The position numbers and the translations under genes were made by a program. From assembly GCA_040905265.1 (NCBI GenBank), contig JBBDRW010000130.1, forward strand, positions 1 through 25,643: a stretch of DNA of 25,643 nt, given 5' to 3'. Below are positions 7,590-16,121 of this stretch, in pieces (positions within the stretch are counted from its first letter, which is position 1; each line of letters opens with the position of its first letter). The notes under the pieces are model-generated. The model was given only the letters and a program-made list of their open reading frames with translations, was not told where the DNA came from and did no database searches. This DNA is from JBBDRW01 sp040905265 (lineage in GTDB: Bacteria > Bacteroidota > Rhodothermia > Balneolales > Balneolaceae).

Positions 7590-8536
7590 GATTTATTTTT
7601 TTGTTTCTCAAGCTCCGGCAGTTTTTCTTCTATCTGTGGACGGTGCTCCTCATACCAGGGTGGAAGTTTCAGGCTGCTGCCCAGTTCATCCAGAGATTCA
7701 TCAACTGTAAATCCGGGGCCATCCGTTGCGAACTCAAAGAGGACGCCACCCGGCTCCCGAAAGTAGATCGACCGGAAATATTGCCGGTCTCTGACGGGAG
7801 AGACATCAAGCCCGAGAGTAATCAGCTTCTCCCGCCATTCAATCTGAGCGTTGTCATCCGGTACCCGGAATGCAACGTGATGAACAGATCCTTTTCCAAA
7901 CCGCCCCCGTAATTCCGGGTCCACGATCAGGTCTACAACGGCTCCGAGCCGGTTCGCCGGAGCGGAGCGATACCGGGTACGATTTTCATTCACCTCATCC
8001 CGTTTCCAGCCGAACTCTTCCAGCAGTTCAGCAGTCCGGCCGATATCCGGCAGAGTGAGTGTAGTACCGAAGAACCCACGAATAGCATGTTGATCCGGCA
8101 CTCCCGCATACCCTTTTGTAGTAATGTCATCAACCCCCGGATCAGCCGAAAGTTCAAGTTTCATTCCGTCAATATCCCGCAATCTCACTGTCTGATATCC
8201 AAACAGGTCGACCGGCCCTTCAAGCTCATGGCCTCGGCTTTCCAGTCGCTCTTTCCAATAATTGATGGATCCTTTCGGGACCGCATAGCTGACAACGGTC
8301 GCCTCTCCGGCAGAGGGGCTCCCCTGAACCACATTCGACCATGGGAAGAAGGTGATCGCGCTTCCCGGGGTTGCATCGTAATTCCCGTAGTAGAGGTGAT
8401 AGGTGAAGGGATCGTCAAAATTTACTGTCCTTTTTGTAAACCTCATGCCGAGCTCTTCCGTATAGAATGCGTAATTGTCACGGGCAGGGCCGCAGACAGC
8501 TGTAATATGGTGGATACCGTTAATTGATTCAGACAT
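7586..8536 (-). CDS. mhqO: Ring-cleaving dioxygenase of the VOC superfamily, MhqO-like
   Basis: The product has two vicinal-oxygen-chelate modules. The first begins INGIHHITAV with a metal-ligand His and closes at MKLELSAD. The second runs from SVHHVAFRV to GVLFEFATDGPGF with the second His and Glu ligands. At about 316 residues from the ATG at 8536 it matches the MhqO / ring-cleaving dioxygenase family. A TTG at 8563 would add nine residues (MNTEQTPEN), but neither start has a strong Shine-Dalgarno. It is predicted to open hydroquinone or catechol rings using Fe(II) and O2 in the cytoplasm. The hydrolase gene follows with a four-base overlap, which makes a two-gene detoxification operon. Confidence 0.85.
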   Translation of the reverse strand: MSESINGIHHITAVCGPARDNYAFYTEELGMRFTKRTVNFDDPFTYHLYYGNYDATPGSAITFFPWSNVVQGSPSAGEATVVSYAVPKGSINYWKERLESRGHELEGPVDLFGYQTVRLRDIDGMKLELSADPGVDDITTKGYAGVPDQHAIRGFFGTTLTLPDIGRTAELLEEFGWKRDEVNENRTRYRSAPANRLGAVVDLIVDPELRGRFGKGSVHHVAFRVPDDNAQIEWREKLITLGLDVSPVRDRQYFRSIYFREPGGVLFEFATDGPGFTVDESLDELGSSLKLPPWYEEHRPQIEEKLPELEKQKNKS

Positions 8537-8843
8537 ATTTTCAGGAGTCTGTTCAGTATTCAATTCTCATGAGCGGTCAGGATCCTCTTTGCAAGGAGGC
8601 TTTGAAACTTATCACATGGTCCGGATTGACCTAACCGTATGAAATTCTTTTTCGTTCAATATTAAACGAACTGCGTCTGAAATCGATACCTTCAGCCGGG
8701 CAAACCGATTCGTACCAGGCTGTAAAATTCGGTATCTTTCTCACGATTCCAACTGGATTCTTCGACGTCATTCCAACTGAGTAACAGCGACAGTAGGTAT
8801 ATGCTGAATTACACTCAGCTTCCGTATTCAGTAGTCTAAAAAC
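8537..8843. other. Divergent intergenic region
   Basis: This gap of about 300 nt lies between the dioxygenase (minus) and the Ste24-type protease (plus). It contains GGAGGCTTTGAAAC at 8595-8608 followed by GGTCCGGATTGAC at 8618-8630. That motif pair recurs in order at 12778-12823. A 10-nt direct repeat ATTCCAACTG occurs at 8746-8755 and 8770-8779. I see no gene or tRNA. Promoters for both flanking genes must lie here, but none was clear enough to mark. Confidence 0.45.
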
Positions 8844-10082
8844 ATGAACATCTTCGCACTTATTATCCTTGCAGCTCTGCTGCTCGATTTTGCACTGAAT
8901 CTGGCCGCAGACATCGCAAACCTGAAATCCCTGAACAGCCGGCTCCCGGACGAATTTGAGGATGTCTACGATCCGCAGACCTATGCAAGATCCCAGGAGT
9001 ACACCCGGACCCATACACTGTTCGGAATCATAAGCGGCTCCTTCAGCCTGGCGCTGCTGCTCATCTTCTGGTTTGCCGGCGGATTCAACTGGCTTGATCA
9101 GCTGATCCGGGGCTGGGAGTATGGAGTGATCGGTACCGGCCTGCTCTATATCGGTGCCCTCATAGCCGCCAAAACCCTCCTCTCCCTTCCGTTTCAGATC
9201 TACTCAACCTTTGTGATTGAAGAGAGATTCGGGTTTAACAAAACCACTCCCGGAACCTTTGTCTCCGACCTCCTGAAAAGCCTTCTGCTTTCCATTGTAC
9301 TGGGTGGCCCACTGCTGGCCGGAATACTTGCTTTTTTTGAGTTCGGCGGGCCATGGGCCTGGGTATGGGCATGGATCGCCGTTACCCTTTTCAGCCTCTT
9401 CCTTCAATTCATTGCTCCAACCTGGATTATGCCTCTCTTTAACAAGTTCGAACCCCTGGAAGATTCTGAACTGCGCCAGGCGATCAGGAACTACGCGGCA
9501 CACGTCCGCTTTCCACTGCAGGGGGTCTATGTAATGGATGGATCGAAACGTTCATCCAAATCGAATGCCTTCTTTACCGGGTTCGGAAATAACAAGAGAA
9601 TCGCACTCTTCGATACCCTGATCGAAAAGCATACAGTTGATGAACTGGTAGCCGTTCTTGCACATGAAGTCGGACACTACAAGAAGAAACATATCCCGAA
9701 AAACATGGTCGTCGGAATTGTCCAGACAGGGGTCATGTTTGCTCTGCTCTCCCTCTTTCTGCAGGTACCCGGCCTGTTTGACGCGTTTTATATGGAGCAG
9801 ATGAGTGTCTATACGGGCCTCGTCTTTTTTGGATTGCTGTACGCTCCGGCAGATATGCTGCTCTCTCTCAGCATGCAGAAACTATCCCGGAACTATGAAT
9901 TTGAAGCGGATGCATTTGCAGCCGCTACCATCAAAGAGCCGGAGGCGATGGTGCAGGTATTGAAAAAGTTATCCAGGGACAACCTGTCCAACCTGACCCC
10001 GCACCCGTTCTACGTATGGCTCCACTATTCACACCCGCCGGTTCTCCAGCGAATCCGTGCGATTCGAAACAGGAATGCATAA
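8844..10082 (+). CDS. M48-family membrane zinc metalloprotease (Ste24/CAAX protease type)
   Basis: This 412-residue protein is strongly hydrophobic. It has an N-terminal helix (about 2-22), further membrane segments around 60-80, 95-117, 143-166, 170-195, 288-310 and 322-345, and the gluzincin motif HEVGH at 274-278. The third zinc ligand is the Glu of EFEAD (352). The Ste24-specific N-terminal peptidase_M48_N region is present (RFGFNKTTPGTFVSDLLK, about 128-145). Eukaryotic Ste24 trims prenylated CAAX proteins. Bacterial homologues are thought to act in membrane protein quality control, with substrates mostly unknown. The stop codon abuts a hairpin that serves as terminator for the convergent osmC-type gene. 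Confidence 0.93.
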   Translation: MNIFALIILAALLLDFALNLAADIANLKSLNSRLPDEFEDVYDPQTYARSQEYTRTHTLFGIISGSFSLALLLIFWFAGGFNWLDQLIRGWEYGVIGTGLLYIGALIAAKTLLSLPFQIYSTFVIEERFGFNKTTPGTFVSDLLKSLLLSIVLGGPLLAGILAFFEFGGPWAWVWAWIAVTLFSLFLQFIAPTWIMPLFNKFEPLEDSELRQAIRNYAAHVRFPLQGVYVMDGSKRSSKSNAFFTGFGNNKRIALFDTLIEKHTVDELVAVLAHEVGHYKKKHIPKNMVVGIVQTGVMFALLSLFLQVPGLFDAFYMEQMSVYTGLVFFGLLYAPADMLLSLSMQKLSRNYEFEADAFAAATIKEPEAMVQVLKKLSRDNLSNLTPHPFYVWLHYSHPPVLQRIRAIRNRNA

Positions 10083-10112
10083 AAAACCCGGCACGAGATC
10101 TCCCGGCCGGGC
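10083..10112 (-). terminator. Intrinsic terminator for the minus-strand OsmC gene
   Basis: Read on the minus strand, CCCGGC (complement of 10106-10111) pairs with GCCGGG (complement of 10087-10092). The loop carries its own GAGATCTC palindrome. The stem is followed directly by six T residues (A-run at 10081-10086). It lies between the convergent stops and overlaps the last codon of the plus-strand protease gene. On the plus strand it lacks a strong T-run. Confidence 0.7.
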
Positions 10113-10253
10113 TCGGTTCTTTCCAGAACTTATCTATATAATACTTCAAACAGCTGCCGGCAAGTCCAGGGACAGGTACGCCGTACACAGGTGCAACCGA
10201 TGGCCAGTGACAGGTACCGCATCGGGAATCAGGCCGGCCATGCAGCCTTGCTG

Positions 10254-10688
10254 TTATCCGTTGAGCGTATAGTTGAGCTCAATATCACAGTTCAGAACTT
10301 TTGAAACCGGGCAGCCGGCTTTGGAACCTTGCGCAATCTTGTCGAACTCATCCTCTGAAATACCCGAAACCGTTGCATCCAGGGTCAAAACGATTTTGGT
10401 GATCGCCCAGCCATTCTCCTGTTTATCCAGGCTCAATGCCGCATCCACTTCCAGAGTATCCGGAGTGTGCCCCTCTTTGCCGAGGCCTACGCTGAGTGCC
10501 ATCGCAAAACAGCCGGCATGTGCCGCTGCAATCAGCTCTTCGGGGTTCGTTCCAAGCTTTCCATCTTCATTTTCAAACCGGGTTTTAATCGAATAGGGTT
10601 GATCCTTAAATACTCCACTCTGGGTAGCGAGTGTTCCGGACCCTTCCATGCCAGGGCCTTTCCAAACGGCTCTTGCTGTACGTTTCAT
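10254..10688 (-). CDS. osmC: OsmC-family peroxiredoxin
   Basis: The 144-residue protein carries the OsmC signature NPEELIAAAHAGCFAMALS with the peroxidatic Cys60. The second Cys (126) lies in SKAGCPVSKVL. The N-terminus MKRTARAVWKG followed by GSGTLATQSGVF is typical of the OsmC subgroup, as opposed to Ohr. These proteins reduce organic hydroperoxides in the cytoplasm through a two-Cys mechanism. An AAGGAG Shine-Dalgarno lies about 9 nt before the ATG. An intrinsic terminator follows the gene. It is divergent from the exported DinB-like gene, and the shared gap contains GTGTCAA and TTGACAC half-sites about 35 nt apart that could bind a regulator. Confidence 0.92.
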   Translation of the reverse strand: MKRTARAVWKGPGMEGSGTLATQSGVFKDQPYSIKTRFENEDGKLGTNPEELIAAAHAGCFAMALSVGLGKEGHTPDTLEVDAALSLDKQENGWAITKIVLTLDATVSGISEDEFDKIAQGSKAGCPVSKVLNCDIELNYTLNG

Positions 10689-10872
10689 AATCGTTGTCTC
10701 CTTCTGTTAGTTATTAGTGTCGTGTCAACCATACTCTTGCGAAGCCAAGCCACACATTCCACGCTTGACACAACGTTCGCTTTAATCCCGCTTCACTCTA
10801 TACAATGGGCAAGCCGGGGTTTTCGTTCGTAGAATGATAACAAACTCGCGATAAACTCTCTTCATAAACATT

Positions 10873-10906
10873 TTGGCAAAATTCCTCATATCTCTATACT
10901 ATAGAG
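10873..10906 (+). promoter_or_regulatory. Candidate promoter with overlapping palindrome
   Basis: TTGGCA at 10873-10878 and TATACT at 10895-10900 are separated by 16 nt. This resembles a housekeeping -35/-10 pair and would place the start about 30 nt before the DinB-like ATG. The -10 lies within CTCTATA-C-TATAGAG (10892-10906), a perfect 7-1-7 palindrome that could be an operator. Confidence 0.4.
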
Positions 10907-10937
10907 TCAGAAAGGTTTTTCAACAGACAAAAAATCA

Positions 10938-11492
10938 ATGAATACCATGAATTTAAAAACCACTATTATTACCCTTTGTGCAATCTGTATGCTGCTTCTC
11001 GATGCCGGGGCTGCTTCGGCACAGAGTGGCGCTGAAGACTACCGGGACGACTTCCTGGGACAGTTCACCTACTCTACAGACCGGATCTATGCACTTGCCG
11101 AAGCGATGCCGGAAGAGAACTACTCCTGGAGCCCGGACGGCGTTGCGATGCCGGTCGCGCAGGTCTACATGCATATTGCACGTTATAATTTCCTGCTTCC
11201 ACAGATGGTTCTCGGTGTTGAGATTCCGAACGATATCGACACCGGCGATTCCATGGAAGAGATCACCGACAAAGAGGAGGTGCTCCGTCTGCTGGAACGT
11301 TCTATCAACCATGTGAAAGAATCAATTCCCAACGTCTCCGCTGAAGAACTGGAAGGAACCGTTGCCATTTACGGTCAGACGGTAACCGGTGTTGGCGGGC
11401 TGTTTCAGCTCGAAACCCACATGAGTGAACATATCGGCCAGTCGATTGCCTATGCGCGGATGCTTGGAATCACACCCCCCTGGTCGCAGTAG
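10938..11492 (+). CDS. Exported DinB-like metal-binding protein
   Basis: The 184-residue product starts with a signal peptide (hydrophobic about 8-24, likely cleavage after ASA at residue 28). The mature part is a DinB/YfiT-type four-helix bundle. The three metal-ligand histidines are visible as H79 (VYMHIARYN) and H161 and H165 (ETHMSEHIGQSIAYAR). DinB-superfamily members often act as metal-dependent thiol-S-transferases or hydrolases. Periplasmic versions are common in Bacteroidota-like bacteria but mostly uncharacterised. The substrate is unknown. It is a single-gene unit with its own probable promoter upstream, and the next gene on the minus strand converges on it. Confidence 0.85.
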   Translation: MNTMNLKTTIITLCAICMLLLDAGAASAQSGAEDYRDDFLGQFTYSTDRIYALAEAMPEENYSWSPDGVAMPVAQVYMHIARYNFLLPQMVLGVEIPNDIDTGDSMEEITDKEEVLRLLERSINHVKESIPNVSAEELEGTVAIYGQTVTGVGGLFQLETHMSEHIGQSIAYARMLGITPPWSQ

Positions 11493-11591
11493 TGATATAC
11501 ACGCTGCGTCACTGCCGGGAGTTCCACGGACCCGTTCGGATTCACTGCCTCCCCCGCGCGGCAATGATCCAGACATGACAGCCAACCGGTT

Positions 11592-11636
11592 CAAAAAATC
11601 GAGCAGGGCCGCTTCAGAGATAGAACCGGCCCTCTC
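11592..11636 (-). terminator. Intrinsic terminator for the minus-strand cytochrome c gene
   Basis: AGGGCCG (11605-11611) and CGGCCCT (11627-11633) form a 7-bp stem with a 15-nt loop. GAG/CTC pairs extend it past one bulged base. On the minus strand TTTTTT (A-run 11593-11598) follows within a few bases of the stem. It lies just beyond the stop of the dihaem cytochrome c gene. Confidence 0.75.
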
Positions 11637-11656
11637 AATGTGAAACAGGCAAACCT

Positions 11657-12643
11657 CTACTCTGCTGCAGAGAACCGGATTACCGGATTATCCACCGGCT
11701 GGAGGGTTTGCAGATAGTCATAAATGGCCTCCAGGTCCTCCCTCTCCATATCTGCATACATAAGCCAGGGCATGATCGTCTGGAGTTCCCCCGGAGCAAC
11801 CGCCGGGGGGACGTAGGCAGAGTCGGCATAGATCTTGAAGCGCTCTACAAACATCTCCTTGGTCCAAGCTCCAAGGCCGGTTTCGTGAGGCGTGAGATTC
11901 ACTGCACGGACCACACTTCCGTCCGGCATCTGAAATTCATTCCCGCCTGCATAGGGCTCTCCCACATAGGCCGGGCCATCCCGTTTCGTATGGCAATCGC
12001 CACATGCAGCAGCTGCAATCATATACCTGCCATACTCAACCGGGTCATTTTTCGGTGGCATCGGAGAGAAGGAAGGAGCTGTCGGAAGGGTATTGAGAAG
12101 CAGGTTCACGGGGAAGTCCGCTTTGGAACGTTCATGTTCAGCCACTATCGGATCCAGAGATCGCAGGTAGGCGATGACGGCATAGATATCCTCTTCATCC
12201 AGTGTCCCGTACCTGTGATACGGCATAACCGGAAAGACGGCTTTCCCCTCCCTGTTTACTCCCGTTGTGATCATATGGAAAATCTCCCCGTCCGTCCAGT
12301 CGCCCAGTGCGGCCGGTGTGATATTGGGAGAGATAAACACTCCGGGAAACCCCATCGAGTGGTCGAATCGCTCCCCGCCTGCACCCAGTGTACCCGGCTC
12401 CGGGGGGCCGGCAAAGAGTGAAAAATCACGGGTGGCATGGCAATCCATACAGAGCATCACATGGTTGGCCAGGTACCGGCCCCGTTCCACCCGTTCATCT
12501 GTAATATCCACGGTGATATCGGGAACCGGCCCGACATCGGGCAGTATTTTCGTAACATAGAAAAGCAACCCCAAAACGATCAGACAAACCGCTCCGATCC
12601 CGTACATAAGTATCCGCATCAGTCGTTTCATTTGTAACCCCAT
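11657..12643 (-). CDS. Membrane-anchored dihaem cytochrome c
   Basis: The 328-residue protein has an N-terminal membrane anchor (about 11-31) followed by two cytochrome c domains. Haem 1 is bound at CMDCH (65-69), with the likely axial Met141 in FPVMPYH. Haem 2 is at CGDCH (215-219), with the likely axial Met292 in TIMPWL. Each domain ends in a typical C-terminal helix (EEDIYAVIAYLRSL and REDLEAIYDYLQTL). It is probably a periplasmic electron carrier or the cytochrome subunit of a dehydrogenase. No dehydrogenase gene is adjacent. The ATG at 12643 was chosen; a second ATG four codons in (MKRLMRIL) is equally plausible. A good intrinsic terminator follows. Confidence 0.9.
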   Translation of the reverse strand: MGLQMKRLMRILMYGIGAVCLIVLGLLFYVTKILPDVGPVPDITVDITDERVERGRYLANHVMLCMDCHATRDFSLFAGPPEPGTLGAGGERFDHSMGFPGVFISPNITPAALGDWTDGEIFHMITTGVNREGKAVFPVMPYHRYGTLDEEDIYAVIAYLRSLDPIVAEHERSKADFPVNLLLNTLPTAPSFSPMPPKNDPVEYGRYMIAAAACGDCHTKRDGPAYVGEPYAGGNEFQMPDGSVVRAVNLTPHETGLGAWTKEMFVERFKIYADSAYVPPAVAPGELQTIMPWLMYADMEREDLEAIYDYLQTLQPVDNPVIRFSAAE

Positions 12644-13067
12644 TCATTATGTATAGGTAAGCCAGGGATTACACTATCCCCGATTTTCAGAAGCCAGGCA
12701 AACGCATTTCCGGTATATACCGCTTCCCGCCATCTTTTTCAATTCCTTAGGAGCAAACCGAAAGTAATTCTTTATGAGGAGGCTATGAATCAGGTTCCGG
12801 CAGACTGTTAGGACCGGATTGACGAAGTATGGCTGTTCTTGGCGGCGATCAGGCATTAAAAAATCCCTATTTTAAGGTATGGTCCAGGTTCTGGCATCAA
12901 TACCACCCGGTAGTAAAACGGATTCCATTATGGATGTCCGGTTTTCTATATTGAGTGATTGACCCATGTTTATGGGTGCCATTGAACAAACCTTGAGTTT
13001 GGGCAAAAGAACAGGTTTTTTCATAGCCCCTTACGAGAACTGAATAAAAACCCACGGAGAAGATCTC
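12644..13067. other. Divergent intergenic region with repeat-like motifs
   Basis: These 424 nt separate the cytochrome c gene (minus) from the secreted unknown (plus). They contain a perfect palindrome CGGTATATACCG (12711-12722) and GGAGGCTATGAAT at 12778-12790, which resembles the ends of the 5451-5600 element. GGACCGGATTGAC lies at 12811-12823, and a small hairpin ACCCAT-GTTT-ATGGGT at 12962-12977. Two open frames on the minus strand lack any protein character. No tRNA is seen. It may hold decayed mobile repeats plus the two promoters. Confidence 0.45.
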
Positions 13068-13694
13068 ATGCGAGCAATCCAGCCTATACTCATTGTACTT
13101 CTGTTTACCGGTTTTGTCACCATACCCGTCAAGGCACAAACATCCATTCAACCGGCAGAAAGCCAGATCACTGCGGCCGTCAGCCCGCTTCCCGAATCGA
13201 TGAAGCCGGGAGCCGGAGTGCTTGGTTACAACCGCCAGGGAGAACTCGTCTCGCTTCGGGAGAGAAGCAATGAACTGATCTGTATGGCTGATGAACCGGG
13301 GGATGACCGATTTCATGTGGCCTGCTACCATTATGCGCTGGAGCCATTCATGGAACGGGGCCGTGAGCTCCGGGCCGACGGGGTAACCGGCAGTGAAGTC
13401 AACGAAATCCGAAGAAAGGAGATTGAGGCTGGCACACTCCAGATGCCACCCCGGCCGATGTCCCTCTACTCCCTGACCGGTGAAACGGATGCCTGGGACT
13501 ATACGACACATACTCTCCGCCGTGCCCGCCCCCTCTACGTGGTCTACATCCCGTTCGCTACCGAGACAACCACCGGGCTGGCAACCTCACCTGTCACCCG
13601 CGGAGCCCCCTGGCTGATGGATGCCGGAACTCCCTGGGCACATATCATGGTAGGCACCGGACGAGAAGTCGGTGAACTTGCAGAAGGGAATTAA
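13068..13694 (+). CDS. Secreted protein of unknown function
   Basis: The 208-residue product has a clear signal peptide (hydrophobic about 5-20, predicted cleavage after VKA at 23). The mature chain includes GVLGYNRQGELVSLRERSN, then a segment with two cysteines (Cys72 and Cys86) in ICMADEPGDDRFHVACYHYALEP. It continues with a charged helix and ends in a block rich in Pro, Trp and Gly (RGAPWLMDAGTPWAHIM). I have an impression of a conserved family in soil and marine bacteria but cannot name a domain. The two Cys could form a disulfide in the periplasm. AGAAGATCT precedes the ATG and gives only a weak ribosome-binding site. The DUF5686 gene follows 66 nt later and may be cotranscribed. Confidence 0.75.
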   Translation: MRAIQPILIVLLFTGFVTIPVKAQTSIQPAESQITAAVSPLPESMKPGAGVLGYNRQGELVSLRERSNELICMADEPGDDRFHVACYHYALEPFMERGRELRADGVTGSEVNEIRRKEIEAGTLQMPPRPMSLYSLTGETDAWDYTTHTLRRARPLYVVYIPFATETTTGLATSPVTRGAPWLMDAGTPWAHIMVGTGREVGELAEGN

Positions 13695-13720
13695 CGCAAC
13701 GAATACCCGGTTTTTGCGTA

Positions 13721-13740
13721 GAAGGTTGGCATCAACCTTC
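13721..13740 (+). other. Perfect 8-bp hairpin just upstream of the DUF5686 start
   Basis: GAAGGTTG (13721-13728) and CAACCTTC (13733-13740) pair exactly around a GCAT loop. The hairpin ends 20 nt before the ATG at 13761 and has no T-run after it. That argues against a terminator and for an mRNA structure near the ribosome-binding site or a processing site between two cotranscribed genes. Confidence 0.5.
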
Positions 13741-13760
13741 ACACCTCAGTCTCCGGGATC

Positions 13761-16121
13761 ATGCGACATCTCTGTATACTGCTGTTTCTGCTTCTTTTTA
13801 CCCAGGATCTTCTCTATTCCCAAACCGATATCACAGGACGGATCACGGACGGAGAGAACGGCCAGCCACTTCCGGCGGCTACGATTCTGCTGGAGGGGAC
13901 CTACCGGGGGACCATTACCAACCCCGATGGCTATTTTACCCTTCCGGCGGATTCCTTGCCGGCTGTACTGACGATCCGTTACATCGGTTTTGAAAGCCAG
14001 AGGCTTGAGGTAACCCGGCAGACCCCTCTCCCGCTGCAGATCGCCATGACTCCCTCGGTGACCGAACTGGGAGAGATCGTAGTGACCGAACGCGATCCCG
14101 GCCTCACCATTATGGAGCGTGTGATCGCGAGAAAACAGATCTGGCGGGAAAGTCTCTCCACCTACCGGGCGGAGGCCTATACCAGGCAGTCGATGAGCAA
14201 CGATACCTCGATTGTTTCCATCCTGGAGAGCAGTTCTGTGGCCTACTGGGACCGGGAGAGAGGCCACCGGGAGGTACAGCTCTCAAGCCGCCAGACCTCC
14301 AACATGTCGGAAGACCAGAACTTTGCCGGGGTCGCCTACCTCCCCAACTTCTACGATGACGATATCCAGATCGCAGGCTATGACATGGTCGGGGTCACAC
14401 ATTCCGATGCGCTCCGGTATTACCAATTTCGGCTTCTTGAAACTCTGCAGATGGACGAAAAGCCGCTCTATAAGATCGAAGTGACTCCCCGCAGGCAGCG
14501 ACAGCCGCTCTTTGAAGGGACCGTCTGGGTACTCGGGCGGGACTATGCCCTGATCGAGGTGGATCTCAAACCGAACGAAGTCGTCAGTTTCCCCCCACCA
14601 GTGCAGGATTTCGATCTCTACTACCGGCAGCAATACAGCAACTACGGCGGAGAGTACTGGCTTCCGGTGGACATGCGGGTAAACGGCCTGATCCATATCG
14701 GAGTGGTTGGCATGCAGTTTCCGCCATTCCGCTTCAGCCAGGTATCCCGGCTGAGCGATTATGAGGTGAATACCGCTCTGCCCGATTCAGTTTATCAGGC
14801 CGAAGAGCTCTTTTCCAAAGCCGACAGTACAAACCGGGAGGAACTGACCGTTGAACCGATTCCGCTCTCGGAAGAGGAGCAGGCCGCCTATGCAACCATC
14901 GACAGCACCCAGACACTGGAAGAGGCGTTCAAGCCGGAGGGGTTTCTGGCGCGAATGATGGAGCGGGAAGAGCAGCGGGAACGGACCGGCCGGTTTGCAG
15001 GAATTGGCCGAATCATACCGGACGGGGTCGACTTCCGGGCACACTTTAACCGGATGGACGGGTACCATCTGGGGCTCCGGTACGGCCACAGCTTTTCAGG
15101 CGGATCCTGGGAACTAGACGTATTTGGAGGATACAGCTTTCACAGTGAAGAGTGGGACTACGGCGGATCGTTCAGCCGGAGGCTCGCTACACTGAAGTCA
15201 ACACCGGTTCACCTGCTCGGCGGCTATGGAAACGGGACCGAAACCCGCTTTACCTCCCGGCATTATACCAGCGGAATGAACAGCATCCCAGTGCTGCTTG
15301 GAGATATTGACTACTTCGACTACTACCGGAACGAAAAGCTCTACGGCGGCCTGGAGTTTCGCCGCCTCCTCCCCCTCACCGATCTGTCACTTACCTTTAA
15401 CCGGGAACTACACAGCAGCTTTGAGCCGGGTACGGAGATGAACTACAGCCTCACCGGATGGCACAAGGAGAGGAGACTCAACCCGGTGATCGAAGAGGGG
15501 ACTCTTCACTCCCTGAAGATGGAACTGGCGGTGAATGTTGCGACTTCCAATTACGGAATCACCGGAAACCGGGAGTTCTCCCTCTCAACCGAATGGAGTG
15601 ATGATGCCTTAGGAAGTGATTTCAGTTTCACCAGGCTGGACGCCGCCCTCAACTGGAACCTGAATACCTTCTATCCCCGGCGGCTCTTTGCCAATACACT
15701 CGATCTTCATCTCTCGGCAGGAACCTCTTTCGGAGAGCTGCCTCTTCAGAGGTTTGGAGCTGTTGACGGCTCCCTCAGCAGTTTCACCCCGTTCGGCACC
15801 CTGAAAACCCGGCACGGCCGTCCCTACGAGGGAAACCGCTACTGGATGGCAGCTGCAGAACACAACTTCCGGACGATTCCGTTCGAACTGCTCGGCCTGA
15901 GGCCGCTGGTTGAAAAGGGGTGGGGAGTCATTCTCTTCGGCGGCGCAGGATATACAAAAGCGGACGGAAATTACCCGGCAGGGCTGATGGTCACAGACGG
16001 CATCCACTCTGAAGTCGGGGTGAGCCTGAACAGCATCTTCGGAATCCTCCGGATCGACGTCGCAAAACGGATCGATGCACCGGGGACGTTCATCGGGTTT
16101 AGCCTTCCAAGATATTTTTGA
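13761..16121 (+). CDS. DUF5686 outer-membrane protein with carboxypeptidase-regulatory-like domain
   Basis: This is a 786-residue outer-membrane protein. A signal peptide ends near residue 20 (LYS-QTDITG). A CarboxypepD_reg-like beta-sandwich follows (about 22-100; TDITGRITDGENGQPLPAATILLEG in pieces, GYFTLP, IRYIGFES). The DUF5686 region then starts at LGEIVVTERDPG and VIARKQ, where DUF5686 proteins show a conserved helix. The C-terminal half alternates polar and aromatic residues as a beta-barrel does, and the chain ends SLPRYF with a terminal Phe, a barrel-assembly signal. It is common in Bacteroidota and related phyla. No transport substrate has been established. It has no TonB box or plug, so it is not a SusC-type transporter. 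Confidence 0.88.
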   Translation: MRHLCILLFLLLFTQDLLYSQTDITGRITDGENGQPLPAATILLEGTYRGTITNPDGYFTLPADSLPAVLTIRYIGFESQRLEVTRQTPLPLQIAMTPSVTELGEIVVTERDPGLTIMERVIARKQIWRESLSTYRAEAYTRQSMSNDTSIVSILESSSVAYWDRERGHREVQLSSRQTSNMSEDQNFAGVAYLPNFYDDDIQIAGYDMVGVTHSDALRYYQFRLLETLQMDEKPLYKIEVTPRRQRQPLFEGTVWVLGRDYALIEVDLKPNEVVSFPPPVQDFDLYYRQQYSNYGGEYWLPVDMRVNGLIHIGVVGMQFPPFRFSQVSRLSDYEVNTALPDSVYQAEELFSKADSTNREELTVEPIPLSEEEQAAYATIDSTQTLEEAFKPEGFLARMMEREEQRERTGRFAGIGRIIPDGVDFRAHFNRMDGYHLGLRYGHSFSGGSWELDVFGGYSFHSEEWDYGGSFSRRLATLKSTPVHLLGGYGNGTETRFTSRHYTSGMNSIPVLLGDIDYFDYYRNEKLYGGLEFRRLLPLTDLSLTFNRELHSSFEPGTEMNYSLTGWHKERRLNPVIEEGTLHSLKMELAVNVATSNYGITGNREFSLSTEWSDDALGSDFSFTRLDAALNWNLNTFYPRRLFANTLDLHLSAGTSFGELPLQRFGAVDGSLSSFTPFGTLKTRHGRPYEGNRYWMAAAEHNFRTIPFELLGLRPLVEKGWGVILFGGAGYTKADGNYPAGLMVTDGIHSEVGVSLNSIFGILRIDVAKRIDAPGTFIGFSLPRYF

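Noticed and set aside
8631..9014. 127-codon open frame on the minus strand upstream of the Ste24-type gene
   Set aside because: It overlaps the start of the protease gene antisense and is cysteine-rich without motif; probably fortuitous.
12674..12856. 60-codon open frame on the minus strand
   Set aside because: It lies in a repeat-bearing intergenic gap and crosses palindromic sequence; the translated product has no protein-like pattern.
12897..13511. 204-codon open frame on the minus strand
   Set aside because: It lies mostly antisense to the secreted protein at 13068, which has a clear signal peptide and coherent composition; the antisense frame does not.
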